64,000 nt of DNA from Mortierella hygrophila (lineage: Eukaryota; Mortierellomycota; Mortierellomycetes; Mortierellales; Mortierellaceae), in assembly GCA_015680625.1 (NCBI GenBank), contig JAAAXW010000074.1, positions 1 through 64,000 of the forward strand, read 5' to 3'. The notes under the pieces are model-generated. The model did not search any database, was not told the origin of the DNA, and worked only from the letters and a program-made list of their open reading frames with translations. This document shows, one piece after another, positions 1 through 11,449 of this stretch (the stretch's first letter is position 1; each line of letters starts with the position of its first letter). Made by a program: the position numbers and the translations under genes.

Positions 1-1141
1 GCAAGCGGAAGCCTGGTTATCGAAGACGGCAAAGGGCAAGGCAAAAGGCGCGCAAGCTGAAGGAACCTCAGACGACTCGGTACTTTGATCTGGTGGTCAA
101 GCGCAAGGCTGTGTCGCGACCATCGGACAGCTTTGCCGGCTGGCTCGAGGACAGAAAGGAATTCACCACCGGATCATCTACCGTAAGGACCATTCAGGAC
201 ATCGAGACCGCTCTGCCGCCTCTCATGGGAGAAGGTGCCTCGTTTCGAGAGTACGTTGCCGCGCGCCGAGCATCGGAGGAAGATCTGGACAACTTTTACA
301 ATCAAACCAATTTCTGGAAACACAAGTGGGACTCCGAGGTGTGTCGGCAAGAGGAATTCTGCAAGGTTGCTGAGGGCCTGCTCAAAATGATCGGCGGATC
401 TGTTGGGCGGCCAAGGATGCCGCATCAACGAGTTGTGATCGCAATTGGACTGGCCAAGTTTACTGGTGTACATGGCCCACCTGGACTCAACGGCACCTTT
501 CAAGCGTTTTTCATCAATCTGGTAGGGCACATCTTTGCGACGACTGTTCAGCAAGGCCATTCCTTTATAGCGACATGCTAATAATACCTCTATTTTTTGT
601 CTTGACTTAGGCTCGTTCGTTGGGCTATTTGGTCATCGGGATCAATGAGTACTTTTCATCCAAACGATGCCCATGCTGCCATGACTTTGTTTGTGCGACG
701 TCGGACTGGCGGACGCTCTTTTGCAAGATCTGTAAGCGCTTCTGGCAGCGTGATGTGATGGCATCGAAAAACATGAACAATGCTATCAAGGACCATCTGA
801 TCCACCAGCAGCGGCCACTCTACCTCCAACCTCAGCGTCGAGACGGAACTTACCCATGGATGGATGTTACTACTGGTGGCGATAGTGGTGGTGGTGGTGG
901 CGGAGAGGGAGCAGATGGACCACCTGAGGCCATGGACGTCAATGTGGATGGAGCAGGCAGCAGTGCTGGCGGAGGACCAGCAGCAGCCAGCCCGTCGATG
1001 GCGGCGACGACCACTGTGAGTGGCCCAACCAGAAAGAGACGTGCCACTTCGATCGTCTCAGTTGAGGACCCCAACACTGATGTCGTTCCCACGGCTGATA
1101 CACTATCCGTCCACTCCAAGAACAAGTCAAAGAAACAATGA
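1..1141 (+). CDS. Fanzor-like (eukaryotic TnpB) nuclease, C-terminal part
   Basis: The reading frame is already open at base 3, so the gene starts left of the window. Exon 3-521 joins exon 611-1141 over an 89-nt GT-AG intron with a CTAAT branch site. The 349 visible residues include a basic stretch followed by YFDLVVKRKAV, then VVIAIGLAKF, a RuvC-II-like Glu in GINEYFSSK, a zinc ribbon (CPCC then CKIC) and a RuvC-III-like Asp in QRDVMASKNM. This order and spacing is that of TnpB/Fanzor proteins, RNA-guided DNA endonucleases encoded by mobile elements. The HQQRPLYLQP segment after the ribbon and the Gly/Ser-rich basic tail are extra. No stop interrupts the visible part, so it may be intact. 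The RuvC-I Asp lies outside the window and cannot be checked. Confidence 0.78.
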
Positions 1142-1841
1142 ACGCAGGAGTTTCGCCATATTACGGGATGTATCGTAGCAATATCATCCATAGTTAGATA
1201 TGCATGCTTGTCAGCATGCTCCATAGTGCCGGGTCACGTGAGCGATGGCGCGAGATTACTAACTTCGGTGACGTAATTCTCGCGCCCATTGTCCTGTTTC
1301 CCGCCGTAAGAAGGACAACAAGGAGTCCTTCTACCTTTGGTACCCTTTTCTTTTTTTCTTTCTTTCTTTCACACCATACCCATACTTGCTCCGTAGGCTA
1401 CTGTACCATACCTCTTGAACGCGCCCGGGACAGAGAAGAGAACGCGTTTATGTCTGCGCATCGCCTCAGAAATCGCCCTTGGCTACTGATACGATGCGCA
1501 AGGGCAATGGTCACTATTAAGGGGAGCAATCACCATTGAATATTGGTGGCCAATTTTTGTCGCGTTTCACTGACCTTCTTCGTTTTCCTTTTGTTCTTTT
1601 CCACACTCACACTCCTGCCTCTCCCTTCCACTCACGCTGTTTTCACCTTGTACCTTATATCTACCTCCGTCTCTTCCTCTTTTCTCAACAACAGCACGCA
1701 CACCTTTTCACCTTTCACCTTTCAAGCTCCTTATCACCGCTCACTCGCAAGACCCATTCACAAGCATAAAATTCGAGATTACATTCACCTCCTCTTGGTC
1801 CTCACAATTAGCACCAAATCACAACTTCACAAACAACACAC
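1142..1841. other. Gap between Fanzor-like gene and SET gene; 5' region of the SET gene
   Basis: About 700 bases without a convincing gene. It holds the 3' flank of the Fanzor-like gene (where Fanzor guide RNAs are usually encoded, but none can be identified by eye), the palindrome at 1245-1291, and a CT-rich stretch of about 450 bases typical of leaders in this genome. Short open frames here are low-complexity and not credible. Confidence 0.6.
1245..1291 (+). promoter_or_regulatory. Palindromic promoter element, copy 1
   Basis: The core CTTCGGTGACGTAATT (1263-1278) contains TGACGTAA, the half-site type bound by ATF/CREB bZIP factors. The left arm GGCGCGAGATTAC (1247-1259) is the reverse complement of the right arm GTAATTCTCGCGCC (1273-1286) apart from one base. 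A C(TTCG)G sits at the tip. The same core followed by GCGCCCATT occurs at 16235 and 47484. It lies about 550 bases before the SET-gene start. Confidence 0.65.
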
Positions 1842-3586
1842 ATGGCGAGGAAAGGCTCAAAGAAGATCAAAAAGCCAATACCCGAAGTTGAAGCCACCTA
1901 TGAGGTAAAATCCCTCATTGTCCTGATCTACCTCCCGAATACCTCGGGCTTGTCACCCGGAGCTCATGTAACGCAAGATGAGGAAAGCGACGACTAATAG
2001 AATACTACACTTTTGCTCGCGTGCCCACTTCACACATTGCTACTATAGATCGAGTCCATCTGGGGCTACCGGAATATTGAGGTACAACATATTTCACAGA
2101 CTCGAGGCTTATCCTACGGTCACTTTCGGTTTTGGCCTCCAAAACCCGACTCATTTAATTATCTCTGCAATATATAATCATGCCGCTCATAGGGAAAGCA
2201 GGAGTTCCTTGTCAAATGGCTAGGATATCCGGTCTCGGACAACACATGGGAGCCACTGGAGAACCTCGACAACTGCCCATTTATCGTCAACGAGTTCCTC
2301 GTCTCTTACGGGATCTGCGAGCTGCGAGGAAGAGCCGAGGCATCAGTAAGACCTCAAGATCTGCGTCCGACCGTACAGGACACATTCTCGTCTGCCAGCA
2401 TCCTTGCAACACAACAGGCTGCAGCCACCCGATCGGCGCTTTTGTTCCGTCCCCAGTCCAAATCCCCAGCTCATCGCAGTTCACGCTCCATTTCGAGATC
2501 TCGAAGAGCAAGGAACACGTCCCACTCTCCTTCTCGCTTGGAGAGTGTCGAGGTACTTTTCATTTGAAAATGATTGCAGCGGATATCAATATGCTCAAGG
2601 AGCTACGTTTTTTTCTTGACGGCTGATACGAGAGCTTTCTTCTTTGTCATCGCCTCAATATATAGTCGAAGTACCAGACACGCGTACGGGATCGGGAGCT
2701 GCGAGCATTCGAAATACTTTTCAAGGACTCAAAGGGACCCGAGATCATTGTGGAGAACACTGTTGACTCGGCGGGTCGTCCCAAGCATTTCAAGTATATC
2801 AACGACTCTGTCTACGGGATGGGCGTTCCACAACCAGACCCCGACTTTATCCTCTCCTGTTCATGTGCACCTGGAGAGTGTGGCCTTAACGACAACTGCA
2901 GCTGCATGAAGGAGGCAAAAATCTTCAACGACAGTGGCGCATTTCCCTTCGAGAGTGACGGCAAAGTCGCAGCACAGGCGAACAAGCTCTTGTGGGAGTG
3001 CAACTCCAAGTGCGGCTGTGGCCCTAGTTGCACCTGGAACTACTCTCAGCGGCCACGGCAACTGGCGTTGAAGATCAAACGTTTCGAAGGTAAAGGATGG
3101 GGATTGGTTTTGGATCAGCGGGAATCGGTGCCACCACGAACCTTCGTCTCGCGGTATGTGGGCGAGATCATCACAAACAAGGAGGCGGAGCATCGAAGCC
3201 AGATGCAGGACAGTACCGGAACGACGTATCTCTTTGACCTTGACTACAATGCGGAGAAACAAGCCACCTACTCGATCGATGCTTGCAAGCTTGGAAACGA
3301 GACGCATTTCATCAACCACTCTTGCGACCCCAACCTGTCGGTCTACATGTTGAAGAGTGGTGGTAATGGTGGGGATGAAAATTTGATGACGCTGAGCTTC
3401 TGGTCGAACCGCTGGATCAAGTATGGTGACGAGCTGACATTCGACTACAACGGGAAGTATGTCCCAGAGTGGCACAAGGAGTTCATTGGCGAAGCCAGCC
3501 AATCCCAAGGCACGCTGCATCCTGGAGAGGGTACGACACCTTGTCACTGCAGCTCCACCAACTGCCGCAAATGGGTCCACCTTTGA
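1842..3586 (+). CDS. Histone H3 lysine-9 methyltransferase, SUV39/Clr4 type (chromodomain + SET)
   Basis: Four exons: 1842-1904, 2049-2081, 2193-2552, 2666-3586; all junctions are GT-AG and in phase, giving 458 residues. A chromodomain spans about residues 20-75, with YRNIEGKQEFLVKWLGY and NTWEP supplying the aromatic cage and core. A Ser/Arg-rich linker follows. Then come a cysteine-rich pre-SET (CSCAPGEC, CSCM, CNSKCGCGPSC), a SET domain with KGWG, NHSCDPN and ELTFDYNG, and a post-SET CHCSSTNC. This is the full architecture of Clr4/SUV39, which writes H3K9 methylation in heterochromatin and reads it through the chromodomain. DIM-5 of Neurospora lacks the chromodomain, so this is the Clr4-like form. 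Catalytic and zinc-binding residues look intact. The start is the first ATG after the CT-rich leader. Confidence 0.93.
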
Positions 3587-3881
3587 AGCCGAGGATGTTT
3601 TTGCGTCTCCTCTACTTGCTTCTCACCCTGTTCATATACTCGCTACATTCGCACACCCCTCTTCGCATTCACACCCTGCTCATTCTCGCCCTCGCATACA
3701 CGTCCTTGCACCCACATGCACTTTTCGCACACTCTACACACTCACCCTTCTGCACATTGGTTGTAAGTTGGCTCTTACACTTTGACAACACATTAAATAA
3801 AAAATGTTTAGATTGCTTTGTCAGGTTAATTAGTTGTCATTATCGGGAGTTTCTAATTCTATTATAAAGAAAATGGAGAAT

Positions 3882-5341
3882 TTACGAATGCGAAGAAGAA
3901 GGATGGTCATAACCTCCATAAACAGCCAAACACCCAAAGCTATATCTCGCCTCAAAGAACTGGGCTATCGCCAAATAATGGAAATAAATCCCCGCCACCA
4001 CCGCAATATGCCACAACTGATGTGAATGGCCCCATCGATCAAACCATCCAGGGAACTGTCTCTCCGGGAACCGATGTCCATAAAACACCAGCCCTGTCAA
4101 GTACGCCAGTCCTGATTTGACGAAAGGTTGGATGAAGTGCAAGGTCGGGGCCCAACCCTTTTGGAGACCTGCGTAGGCGAGAGGGATGATACCCGAGCTG
4201 GCCATGCCGAGGAAGATGAAGATTCGGAAGTAGCGGAAGGAGGGGAGGTCGAATTTTGGGTAGAAGGGGATGATGCATCCTACGATCCCCATCCCACCCG
4301 AGAAGGAGAGGAACATCCAACGTTCGGTCGTGTCACAAAAGAATCCATAGTGCAGTGTCGCCATCACGGAGGCTGTGATCAGGACACCAATTCCGATATA
4401 GTCGAACGTGGCGGCGCAACGCATAACGGTGAGCCGGGAATGGCACAAAAAAGTGTGGTAGAGGGTTGAAGAGATGAGACATTCCGCTGCCGCGAAGAAG
4501 AAGAATAAGAAGACGAGATGGTCGTAGAGGGTTGTTGTTGGGGATTTGCCGAGGACGGTGGTGTGGATGTGGAGAGCGAGGAAGATGAGGCCGAGGAGGC
4601 CGAGCATGTGAGTCCAGATGTTGCAAGTCTCGTTGTGGATATGGAAGATGCTTTTGAGGCATTGGCGCTTTGAGGATAAGAAGCGGTAACTATTAAGGAG
4701 AGATAGTAGTGTTAGCGATTCAGTATTTCCGTTGATATGTGGATGGAAAAAAGGTCAGAAAGGTAGCGACGGTTGCACAGACAGGGTATCACAATCAAAG
4801 ACCTCGTCCTTTCCTTGCTTTCAACTTACCCAGTAAGAATATACGGATTCATCTGCCACTCCTCGGGCAACTCCTCAAACCGCAACAACCGTTTCGCACC
4901 CTCAATCGCCGCCCTAGACGCAATGTCCCAGGTCTCTGCAACCTGATGCTCGACCTCTCGGATTTTCTCGTTAGCGGTGGCCTTTGTGGACCGCCAGGTC
5001 TTGGTGGTCTTTTGGAGCGAGTTGTCCAGAGTGTGTTGCATGTTCTGCAAGATATCGTGGCAGTCTAGTTCTAGAAAGGATCCTCCTCCGTTGTCGTCGT
5101 CATTGTCGTTGCTGTTTTCTTGGCTCTTGCTAAAGGAGGAGGTATCATTTTTGGTGGCGGAGAATTGAGTTTTTGAAGTGGCGGGATTGGTGGCCGGTGT
5201 TTCAGATAAGGGCGAGTGCTCTTGGTGGTGATGGAGGAGGGCGGTTGCTGTCGCTGCTGTAGCTGAAGAGGGGTTAAGTGTTTTTGTCGAGGAGGACGAG
5301 GAGGGAGCCCTCATTGGACGTTGTCGCAGGGATCCTATCAT
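3882..5341 (-). CDS. Seven-transmembrane AdipoR/hemolysin III family protein
   Basis: Two exons, 5341-4830 and 4689-3882, with a 140-nt intron; 439 residues. The N-terminal 150 residues are polar and low in complexity. The family signature then begins: FEELPEEWQMNPYILTGYR, SIFHIHNETCNIWTH, seven hydrophobic segments, a DYIGIG in the third, and a C-terminal HSHQLWHIAVVAGIYFHY. The Ser/His and His-x3-His residues coordinate zinc in AdipoR structures, and these proteins are proposed ceramidases or sterol/zinc-homeostasis receptors (Izh family in yeast). The splice falls inside TGYR and restores that conserved motif, which supports the gene model. The start is the first true ATG in the frame. It is convergent with the SET gene. 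Confidence 0.9.
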
Positions 5342-6777
5342 TACAATTGTGTGTTTGGCTGTATGGGTTGTAGGTATCAAATGGAAAAGTAAATGGAGTA
5401 AGGGAGGAAGGTGAATGCGATAAGCGGAATGAATGTTTGGAATCGGCGTTGAGAAGGAGAGAAGAGGAGAGGAGAGGAGAAAAAGAAGGTGTGTGGTGAC
5501 TTAAGCGAAAGGGATGTAAGTAGTTGAGGAAGAAAGAAAAGGAAAAAGTAGCCGAAAGAAGTGGAAGAGGAAGGTTATTAAAATATGTTGTGTGGAGGGA
5601 AAAGGTGATGGATTGCTCCACTGAGAGCGTCTAACATATACTCATGTCATCGGTAAACAACAACAGCAACCTTAGTCATCGACTCCAGGTCAGACCAATC
5701 CTTTCTTCACTCACAGAAGCCTCAGCCGTTACTGTTAGAACGAAAATGAATGACGGCGTTGGGTCTGGCCCTGTGCGCTTATTTTAGCTTCACACACACA
5801 GCCATTATTACTCCCGCTCAACATCAATCGCCACTTTTTCAGCGTTTTATTCCGATAGTCCCCTGCACGGACACACCCAACCATTTTTGAAGTGATCCTG
5901 CAGTTGTTATTACTTCTTTGTCAGCGGCAATAGCTATTTTATACAAAAATAAAGGGGATCTATTTTTCTTTTCGCCAGGGTCTTAGTCCGGACAAACGCG
6001 TTTTTGGCTGTTTTATTAGAGATGGTGGCTGTGATGGCGACATGACAATGGCTTTTCCCTTTGCTGTATTCTTGGCAAATAGCCTTAGGGGGGACCATAT
6101 TCAAGGGTTATGAGGACGCTTACTCGTCATCGAATTGAGGTCACGTCATGGTCTCCCGGTTTGCTTATTTGTTTGTTTGTTTGTTTGCCTTAGATGACAA
6201 GGAGAGACATAAGAAAGTAAGAGACCAAGTGGATTGGTGACTCGGTTACCTGGTCATTATTATTTTGTATACGTCAATTGCTATAGACATATGGTACTTT
6301 ACTTTCGGGTGTGGATTAGATATTATGTGGTCGTGGTTCCAATTCGCGTCTAAAGGGCACATGTGTCTGGCCTGCAAGTTCAACGTACTACAGCAAGATG
6401 AGCATTGTGGGGAAGTGCAGTATGTGCGATGCAATAGTGTACCTGTGTCACATGATTCAAAGCCCGACAGGAATTCTTTTCTTCCATGGTCTTCTGGCCG
6501 TGCCAAGTGTTAGTGTTCTGAGGTGCGAGAGCGACCGATATCCTTGGGTATCTATCAACCCTGCTCTGTTAGTTGGTTCTCACCACACACTTGCAACCAC
6601 ATACACTCAACACACACCACCAACCAGTCTAAAGTCAGCACATCATCCTTTCTTTATCTTTCTTTTTCTCCTCTCCACCGTCATCCATTCGCTTGGCAGC
6701 AGAACATTCCAACCAACCAACCAACCACATACAGCTAGCCAACAACAGACCAGGACACTCACTCTCATACAACGGCA
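5342..6777. other. Divergent intergenic region
   Basis: About 1.4 kb between the AdipoR-like gene (reading left) and the J-protein gene (reading right). It contains a CT/GA-rich leader on the left, a short (TTTG)n run near 6165-6187, and a CT-rich leader ending in CCAACCAACC repeats just before 6778. No coding region is supported. Confidence 0.6.
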
Positions 6778-8784
6778 ATGGAAGTTAACAAGGATGAGGC
6801 ACAACGGTGCATGGACATCGCACGGCGCCACCTCAGCTCTGGAAACTACTCGAGCGCAAGAAAGTTTGCCACAAAGTCCATCGCACTCTTCCCCACCCCC
6901 GAAGCAAAGGCCTTCCTCGCCAAAGTCGATACCCAAGAAGCCGCATCCACATCTTCCTCTGCATCCAATGCCTCTTTTTCATCAACCTTCTCGCCATCCA
7001 CAGAACCATCCTCCTCAACTCCCAGCAGCACAAAGAGTTCGCCCAACCCAGGATCTTCGTCGGCAGGGTCCCGTACTCGTCCTGAATCTGTTCCTCCTCG
7101 ACCCCGCTCTACTCCTGTGGAACATAAGCCTGCAGAGAGAGAATATACCCCGGAACAGGTCGCTGCTGTCAAGAAGATTCGGTCCTCGGGAGGGGACTTT
7201 TATAAGGTCTTGGGGATCAACAAGGATGCTTCTGAAGCAGAGATCAAGAAGGCTTACCGCAAGGTACAGTGAAGTTTATTATTTTGGGATGCTTTGCTAG
7301 CTATGCATGGACAGGGTCAGTAGATGAACGATAACAGTTGAGAGACAACAAAAGGCAAAGGAGTGAATTGAGAGGCAGCTAGCCAAACAGGCAGACAAGT
7401 GGATCAGTCCCAATTCGCCATGCAACTTTAATATTGATCAATGATTTTTGAACTCCCTTTTTTTTTCTTTGTTTCGTTTCCATTAGTTGGCACTGCAGAT
7501 GCATCCTGACAAGAACAGCGCTCCAGGGGCAGATGAGGCATTCAAGAGTAAGTTGACAACATTTTTTTTCTTTTTTTTGTCGTTCCTTCCTGGGTAATAG
7601 GACGTCGTCCTTTTTTTCACTTCGTCTAGATGGTTCCAACGGGATCAACATCCGTGTCTTACGTGGCACAAACCAGATCATTTTCTTGTTGTTTCTTGGG
7701 AACACGCAAAATGCCCAACAAAAAACGACCACCAAAAAAAAGTGCTCTCAGTTTTCTATTCTTTTATGATCTGACCAATAACGTTCTGTCACTACTCACA
7801 TGTCTTTTCTTTGTTGTTCCTTGACTAGTCGTGTCGAAGGCATTTACAGTGTTGAGCGATCCCCAGAAGCGTGCCATTTTTGATCAGCATGGACCAGAGG
7901 ACGGCAAGAGCAGTGGAGTCAACTATGATCGTGCTTCACCCATGGGCGCCCAGGGATTCGGCGGCGGCGGAATGCATGGCTTCGGAGAAGAAGTCTCCCC
8001 AGAGGAGCTCTTCAACATGTTCTTTGGCGGCGGCAATTTTGGCGGTTGTAAGTATCCCTTCCTTTTTCGCACCTTGAGATGTCATTGGCTTGAACCTGTG
8101 AGCATCATGAATTGTTGGCTTCCATCCTAATGTGATCCAATGATACAATGCATTATAGCTTTCCATTCGGCAACATTTGCAGGACCAGGATTCGGAACAC
8201 GCCAGTTCCGCACACACCCACAACAGACGCAGCATAGACAGCATCGTCAACATGCACAGCAGCAGCAAGGGGGCGGAGCGGGCGGCGGCACAAGTGGCTT
8301 CTCCAGCCTCTTGCAGATCTTGCCCCTGATCCTCTTGTTTATCATGTCGATGGCCTCCAACTTCTTTTCCGACAGTGATTCCTCATCCACTGCAGCGTCA
8401 CCCGCCTCATCAGACTTCTCATTGGGACCTCACGGATCATACCAGACGGCGCGCTTCACGACCGCTCACCATGTGCCTTACTTTGTGAATGAGCGGAAAT
8501 TCAGGAGCTCGTTTATGGCACCCGGATCGGACCATGTAGATATGAACCAGGTGGTCAATGGGATGAAGGTGCGCCAGGTCTTGACGCAATTGGAGGAGAA
8601 CGTCGAGACGGCATACTTGAGGCATATGCGGACTGAGTGTATCAACGAGAAGAAGCGAAAGGAGGTTGCGCAGAACCGGGCGATGGGTTTCTTTGGACCG
8701 GATAAGAAGATGTGGGAGGCTGCTCAACGGATGACGACGCCGAGCTGTGATGCCATCCGTGAGAAGTTTGGCTACAATGTGTAG
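6778..8784 (+). CDS. ER-membrane J-domain co-chaperone, DNAJB12/DNAJB14 type
   Basis: Four exons: 6778-7263, 7487-7547, 7829-8047, 8159-8784; 463 residues. The N-terminus (EAQRCMDIARRHLSSGNYSSARKFATKSIALFP) is the TPR-like start typical of this subfamily. A J-domain follows (DFYKVLGINKDASEAEIKKAYRK, LALQMHPDKN with the HPD triad, AFTVLSDPQKRAIFDQHG), then a Gly/Phe region, one hydrophobic segment (LLQILPLILLFIMSMAS) and a DUF1977-like C-terminus (PYFVNERKF). Such proteins present the J-domain to cytosolic Hsp70 at the ER and help degrade membrane proteins. The acceptor at 8158 is chosen because the next AG (8184) would create a stop. A small 61-nt exon carries HPD. Confidence 0.9.
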
Positions 8785-9574
8785 TAGTTGTTTGTTGACT
8801 GAAGGTTGGTTTTTGGAGGGTTGTAATAGAGGAGTCGTGCGCACAGGAAGCAGCATACGGTTTAGATTAGCAAAAACACATAATGATACACCTCCCGTTC
8901 CTATTTTATCCTATCATCCACACACTTTTGATATCCTCACGGAAAAGACAAGTGCTTACGCGGCATGAGGGCGAATACCAACTACTGATCATAGTGACAA
9001 TTGATTGGCACAAGAAAACCACGTGGCTTGCAGATCAATACTGTTACCAGTCGCATTAACTCATCTCTCCACGACGTGCTCTCGTGTTCAGCCGGTACAC
9101 GGCCTACTACGCGTTGTGCTATACATGCCGCATGTGGGAATGACAGATCATTTTCACAATCGCTTGCAAAAATACTGACCGCGTATCACAAAAATTCATG
9201 TACCCTGCATGATCGCCCTTCAATTGTACGCGTGCCGTGAACGGAACAACACATTAACGGAGGGAATGGTTGGCAGAAATGAATCATAAGATCATACATG
9301 CCCTTGTACCCCCATCTCTCGCTCTCTTTCTTTCTCTTCCTGCGATCATGCTATAGAAATTATGAATGGACTGGGCATTAACAGGCAGTGAACAAAAAAA
9401 AGGGGGGTACACAGAAGCACTCTGATGCCTTTAAAAAAAGGAATTCAGTCTAACGGATCGACGATCTCTCCTAGCGATTCCAACCTGCATCCGTCAACCC
9501 GTGATTCGATCCGTGAACCTTGGGTTGGATCCGGGTTGGCCTTAGGATGGATCCGATCCGAACGGATTTATGTT
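8785..9574. other. Intergenic, no gene seen
   Basis: 3' flank of the J-protein gene followed by low-coding DNA. From about 9445 the sequence becomes rich in GGATCC/GATCCG words that resemble the repeat that follows, as if the minisatellite had grown from this unit. Confidence 0.5.
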
Positions 9575-9772
9575 CAACCCGCGGATCCAACTCAACCCGC
9601 GGATCCTACTCAACCCGCGGATCCAACTCGACCCACGGATCCAATTCAACCCGCGGATCCAACTCAACCCACGGATACAACTCAACCCGCGGATCCAACT
9701 CGACCCACGGATCCAATTCAACCCACGGATACAACTCAACCCGCGGATCTAACTCAACCCGCGGATCCAACT
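9575..9772. repeat. 18-bp minisatellite, 11 units
   Basis: Eleven tandem units of CAACCCGCGGATCCAACT with scattered substitutions (CGCGG to CACGG, GGATCC to GGATAC). Each unit carries a palindromic CCGCGG or GGATCC. Because 18 is a multiple of 3 all frames stay open and give meaningless hexapeptide repeats such as QPADPT; there is no gene model around it. Confidence 0.9.
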
Positions 9773-10271
9773 AAGAGTGTCCAACCCAACGGGCTCAACC
9801 CGTCGGATCCGGATGCTGTTTGTTCATCCAACTGAACCATCAGATCGGATACGGATTGAGGTCAAATCCAGTCGGATCCGATCCGGTAAGATCATCTCTC
9901 CTAACCGTTTATGCTGTTGGCCTTGAGGTTTGAACTCAATACGCGAGGCAAAATATACCCTCTGACCTTGCAGTGCTGCGTCTGGGCGCACTCTCGCGCC
10001 AAGCCACATTCTATAGCTGCAAGCTAGTCGTTCCCTAGGTGCTCTCTAACCTCGCTTCGGCTGCCAAGGCCCTTGGCGCCCAGACCCTTGGAGCCCAGTA
10101 TCTTCGACTCCTCGGACTACGCTTACAAATACCTTATCTGTCCCCAGCACCCTAGGATCAAGACTTGTATAAATAGCAGCTATAGCACTAGTATTTTTTA
10201 GTTGATTCCTTTTCCCCATCTTTTCTCTATCATAAAGTTATCCATTCAATATATCTCTCTGCTTTTACCTT
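9773..10271. other. Repeat flank and TATA-containing region before LINE relic
   Basis: The first 130 bases repeat the GGATCCGATCCG words of the minisatellite. A short duplicated phrase (CCCTTGGCGCCCAG/CCCTTGGAGCCCAG) lies near 10070-10105. A TATA box (TATAAATAG, about 10169) and a CT-rich stretch precede the LINE-like frame, so the relic has either inserted next to or brought a pol II promoter. Confidence 0.45.
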
Positions 10272-11449
10272 ATGTCCATCGACCACTGGACGCTCCTTTA
10301 CTTGACTCTCTTATTCACTCTCCACTTGCTTGAGCTATCCTTCGATGGTACCTCTCTTCCCTCTACTATTTCCCCTCTCCCTCATATTCTTACTCGCCTG
10401 TGCTGCATCTCCCCAAATGCACGTCACGCCAATGGCCCCTCAACCGATCAGCAGCTCAACATCGGCGACAATGTTCTCTCTCTCCCTCACCCACCATGCA
10501 AGCAGGACTCCCAGATTCGACCACTTTTCTGGAGAGCCCGCTGGAATGGTGGTTCCCTTCGACGGATGACAATAACACCACCCTCACCGCACGTATTGGA
10601 GACCTGTTCGCGCTGGAGATAGATGAGAGCAACAAGTTCAAGGTGGCATACAAGCGCCGGCTCTCCCCTAAATCGAAGCGTGTAAGAGACGACCTCCTCA
10701 CACAACTCACAAGAACCAATACCCGACGGATGTCGCAAGTATATCGGGACGCGATACAGACACCACATGTCGGGGTAGTCGGAGACCGCCTGGCTCTGAG
10801 GATACGCTCACTCATCCTCCTTGATGATGGCAAGACAAAGGTGACTTTAGGGTCCGCCTCCACAAGACACATCCGATAGTACCTCTCCCCGACCCCCGAG
10901 CCCGAACCGCCCCCGACTCACTCGTCGACGCACCCTGAATCTGGCACCAAGTCCCAGTGGCGCAAGTTCTGGAAGACCAAGATTCCCCACAGAGCCCGCG
11001 CTTTCTGGTGGCGATACAAGCGTGACATTATCCCATGTGGCACGCTTCGGGCCCACCGGTGGAAACAGGGCGCTCAATGTGACGCCCAGGGATGCAGGGA
11101 AAGAAAGGCGGACAAGAACCACCATGTCTTCGGATGCACGGGCAAGCACCTAGCATGGCATTTCATTTTGAGTAAATACACGGACAGGCCCACATGGTCC
11201 GATGAAGATCTCTATACTTTGCTCTCCTTTAAACCCCCCACCTTCTCCATTAAGCCCCAATACAACATCACCCCCCCACAACTGTTGGCGTGCTGCCTCA
11301 TAGGTATAAACACAGCAAACATCATTCTCTTCCTTCACAATATCACACAGTCCTCGGAGGAAATCTCTGACTGTATTTCCATAGAAATTAAGAAAGCGAT
11401 AGCACAAAACGATTACCTCTTTAAACCAATGGCTACAAGCCACCAATAA
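10272..11449 (+). pseudogene. LINE-type retrotransposon, 3' end of the reverse-transcriptase ORF with a premature stop
   Basis: One frame runs from about 10400 to the TAA at 11447-11449 with a single internal TAG at 10877-10879. Downstream of it the protein reads WRYKRDIIPCGTLRAHRW, then CDAQGCRERKADKNHHVFGC. This matches the zinc-binding C-x4-C...H...C region that follows the reverse transcriptase in many non-LTR elements. No reverse-transcriptase palm motif (YADD) remains upstream, so the copy is 5'-truncated. An A-rich tract (11459-11487) and a CT microsatellite follow, as expected at a LINE 3' end. The assignment rests on the zinc-finger pattern and the tail; a domesticated fragment with a host promoter is possible but less likely given the stop. 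Confidence 0.6.

Noticed and set aside
1245..1291. The hairpin as the end of the Fanzor transposon
   Set aside because: The two other copies have no Fanzor sequence near them and are followed by leader exons, so a promoter role fits better; not fully excluded without the left side.
2861..3580. Long open frame antisense to the SET gene
   Set aside because: A codon-bias shadow of a well-supported gene; no motif or splice support.
9575..9772. CRISPR-like array
   Set aside because: Units are directly adjacent with no spacers and the host is a eukaryote; it is a minisatellite.
9425..9835. Open frames of hexapeptide repeats on both strands as a protein gene
   Set aside because: They exist only because the 18-bp unit is a multiple of three; no start context, introns or non-repeat domain.
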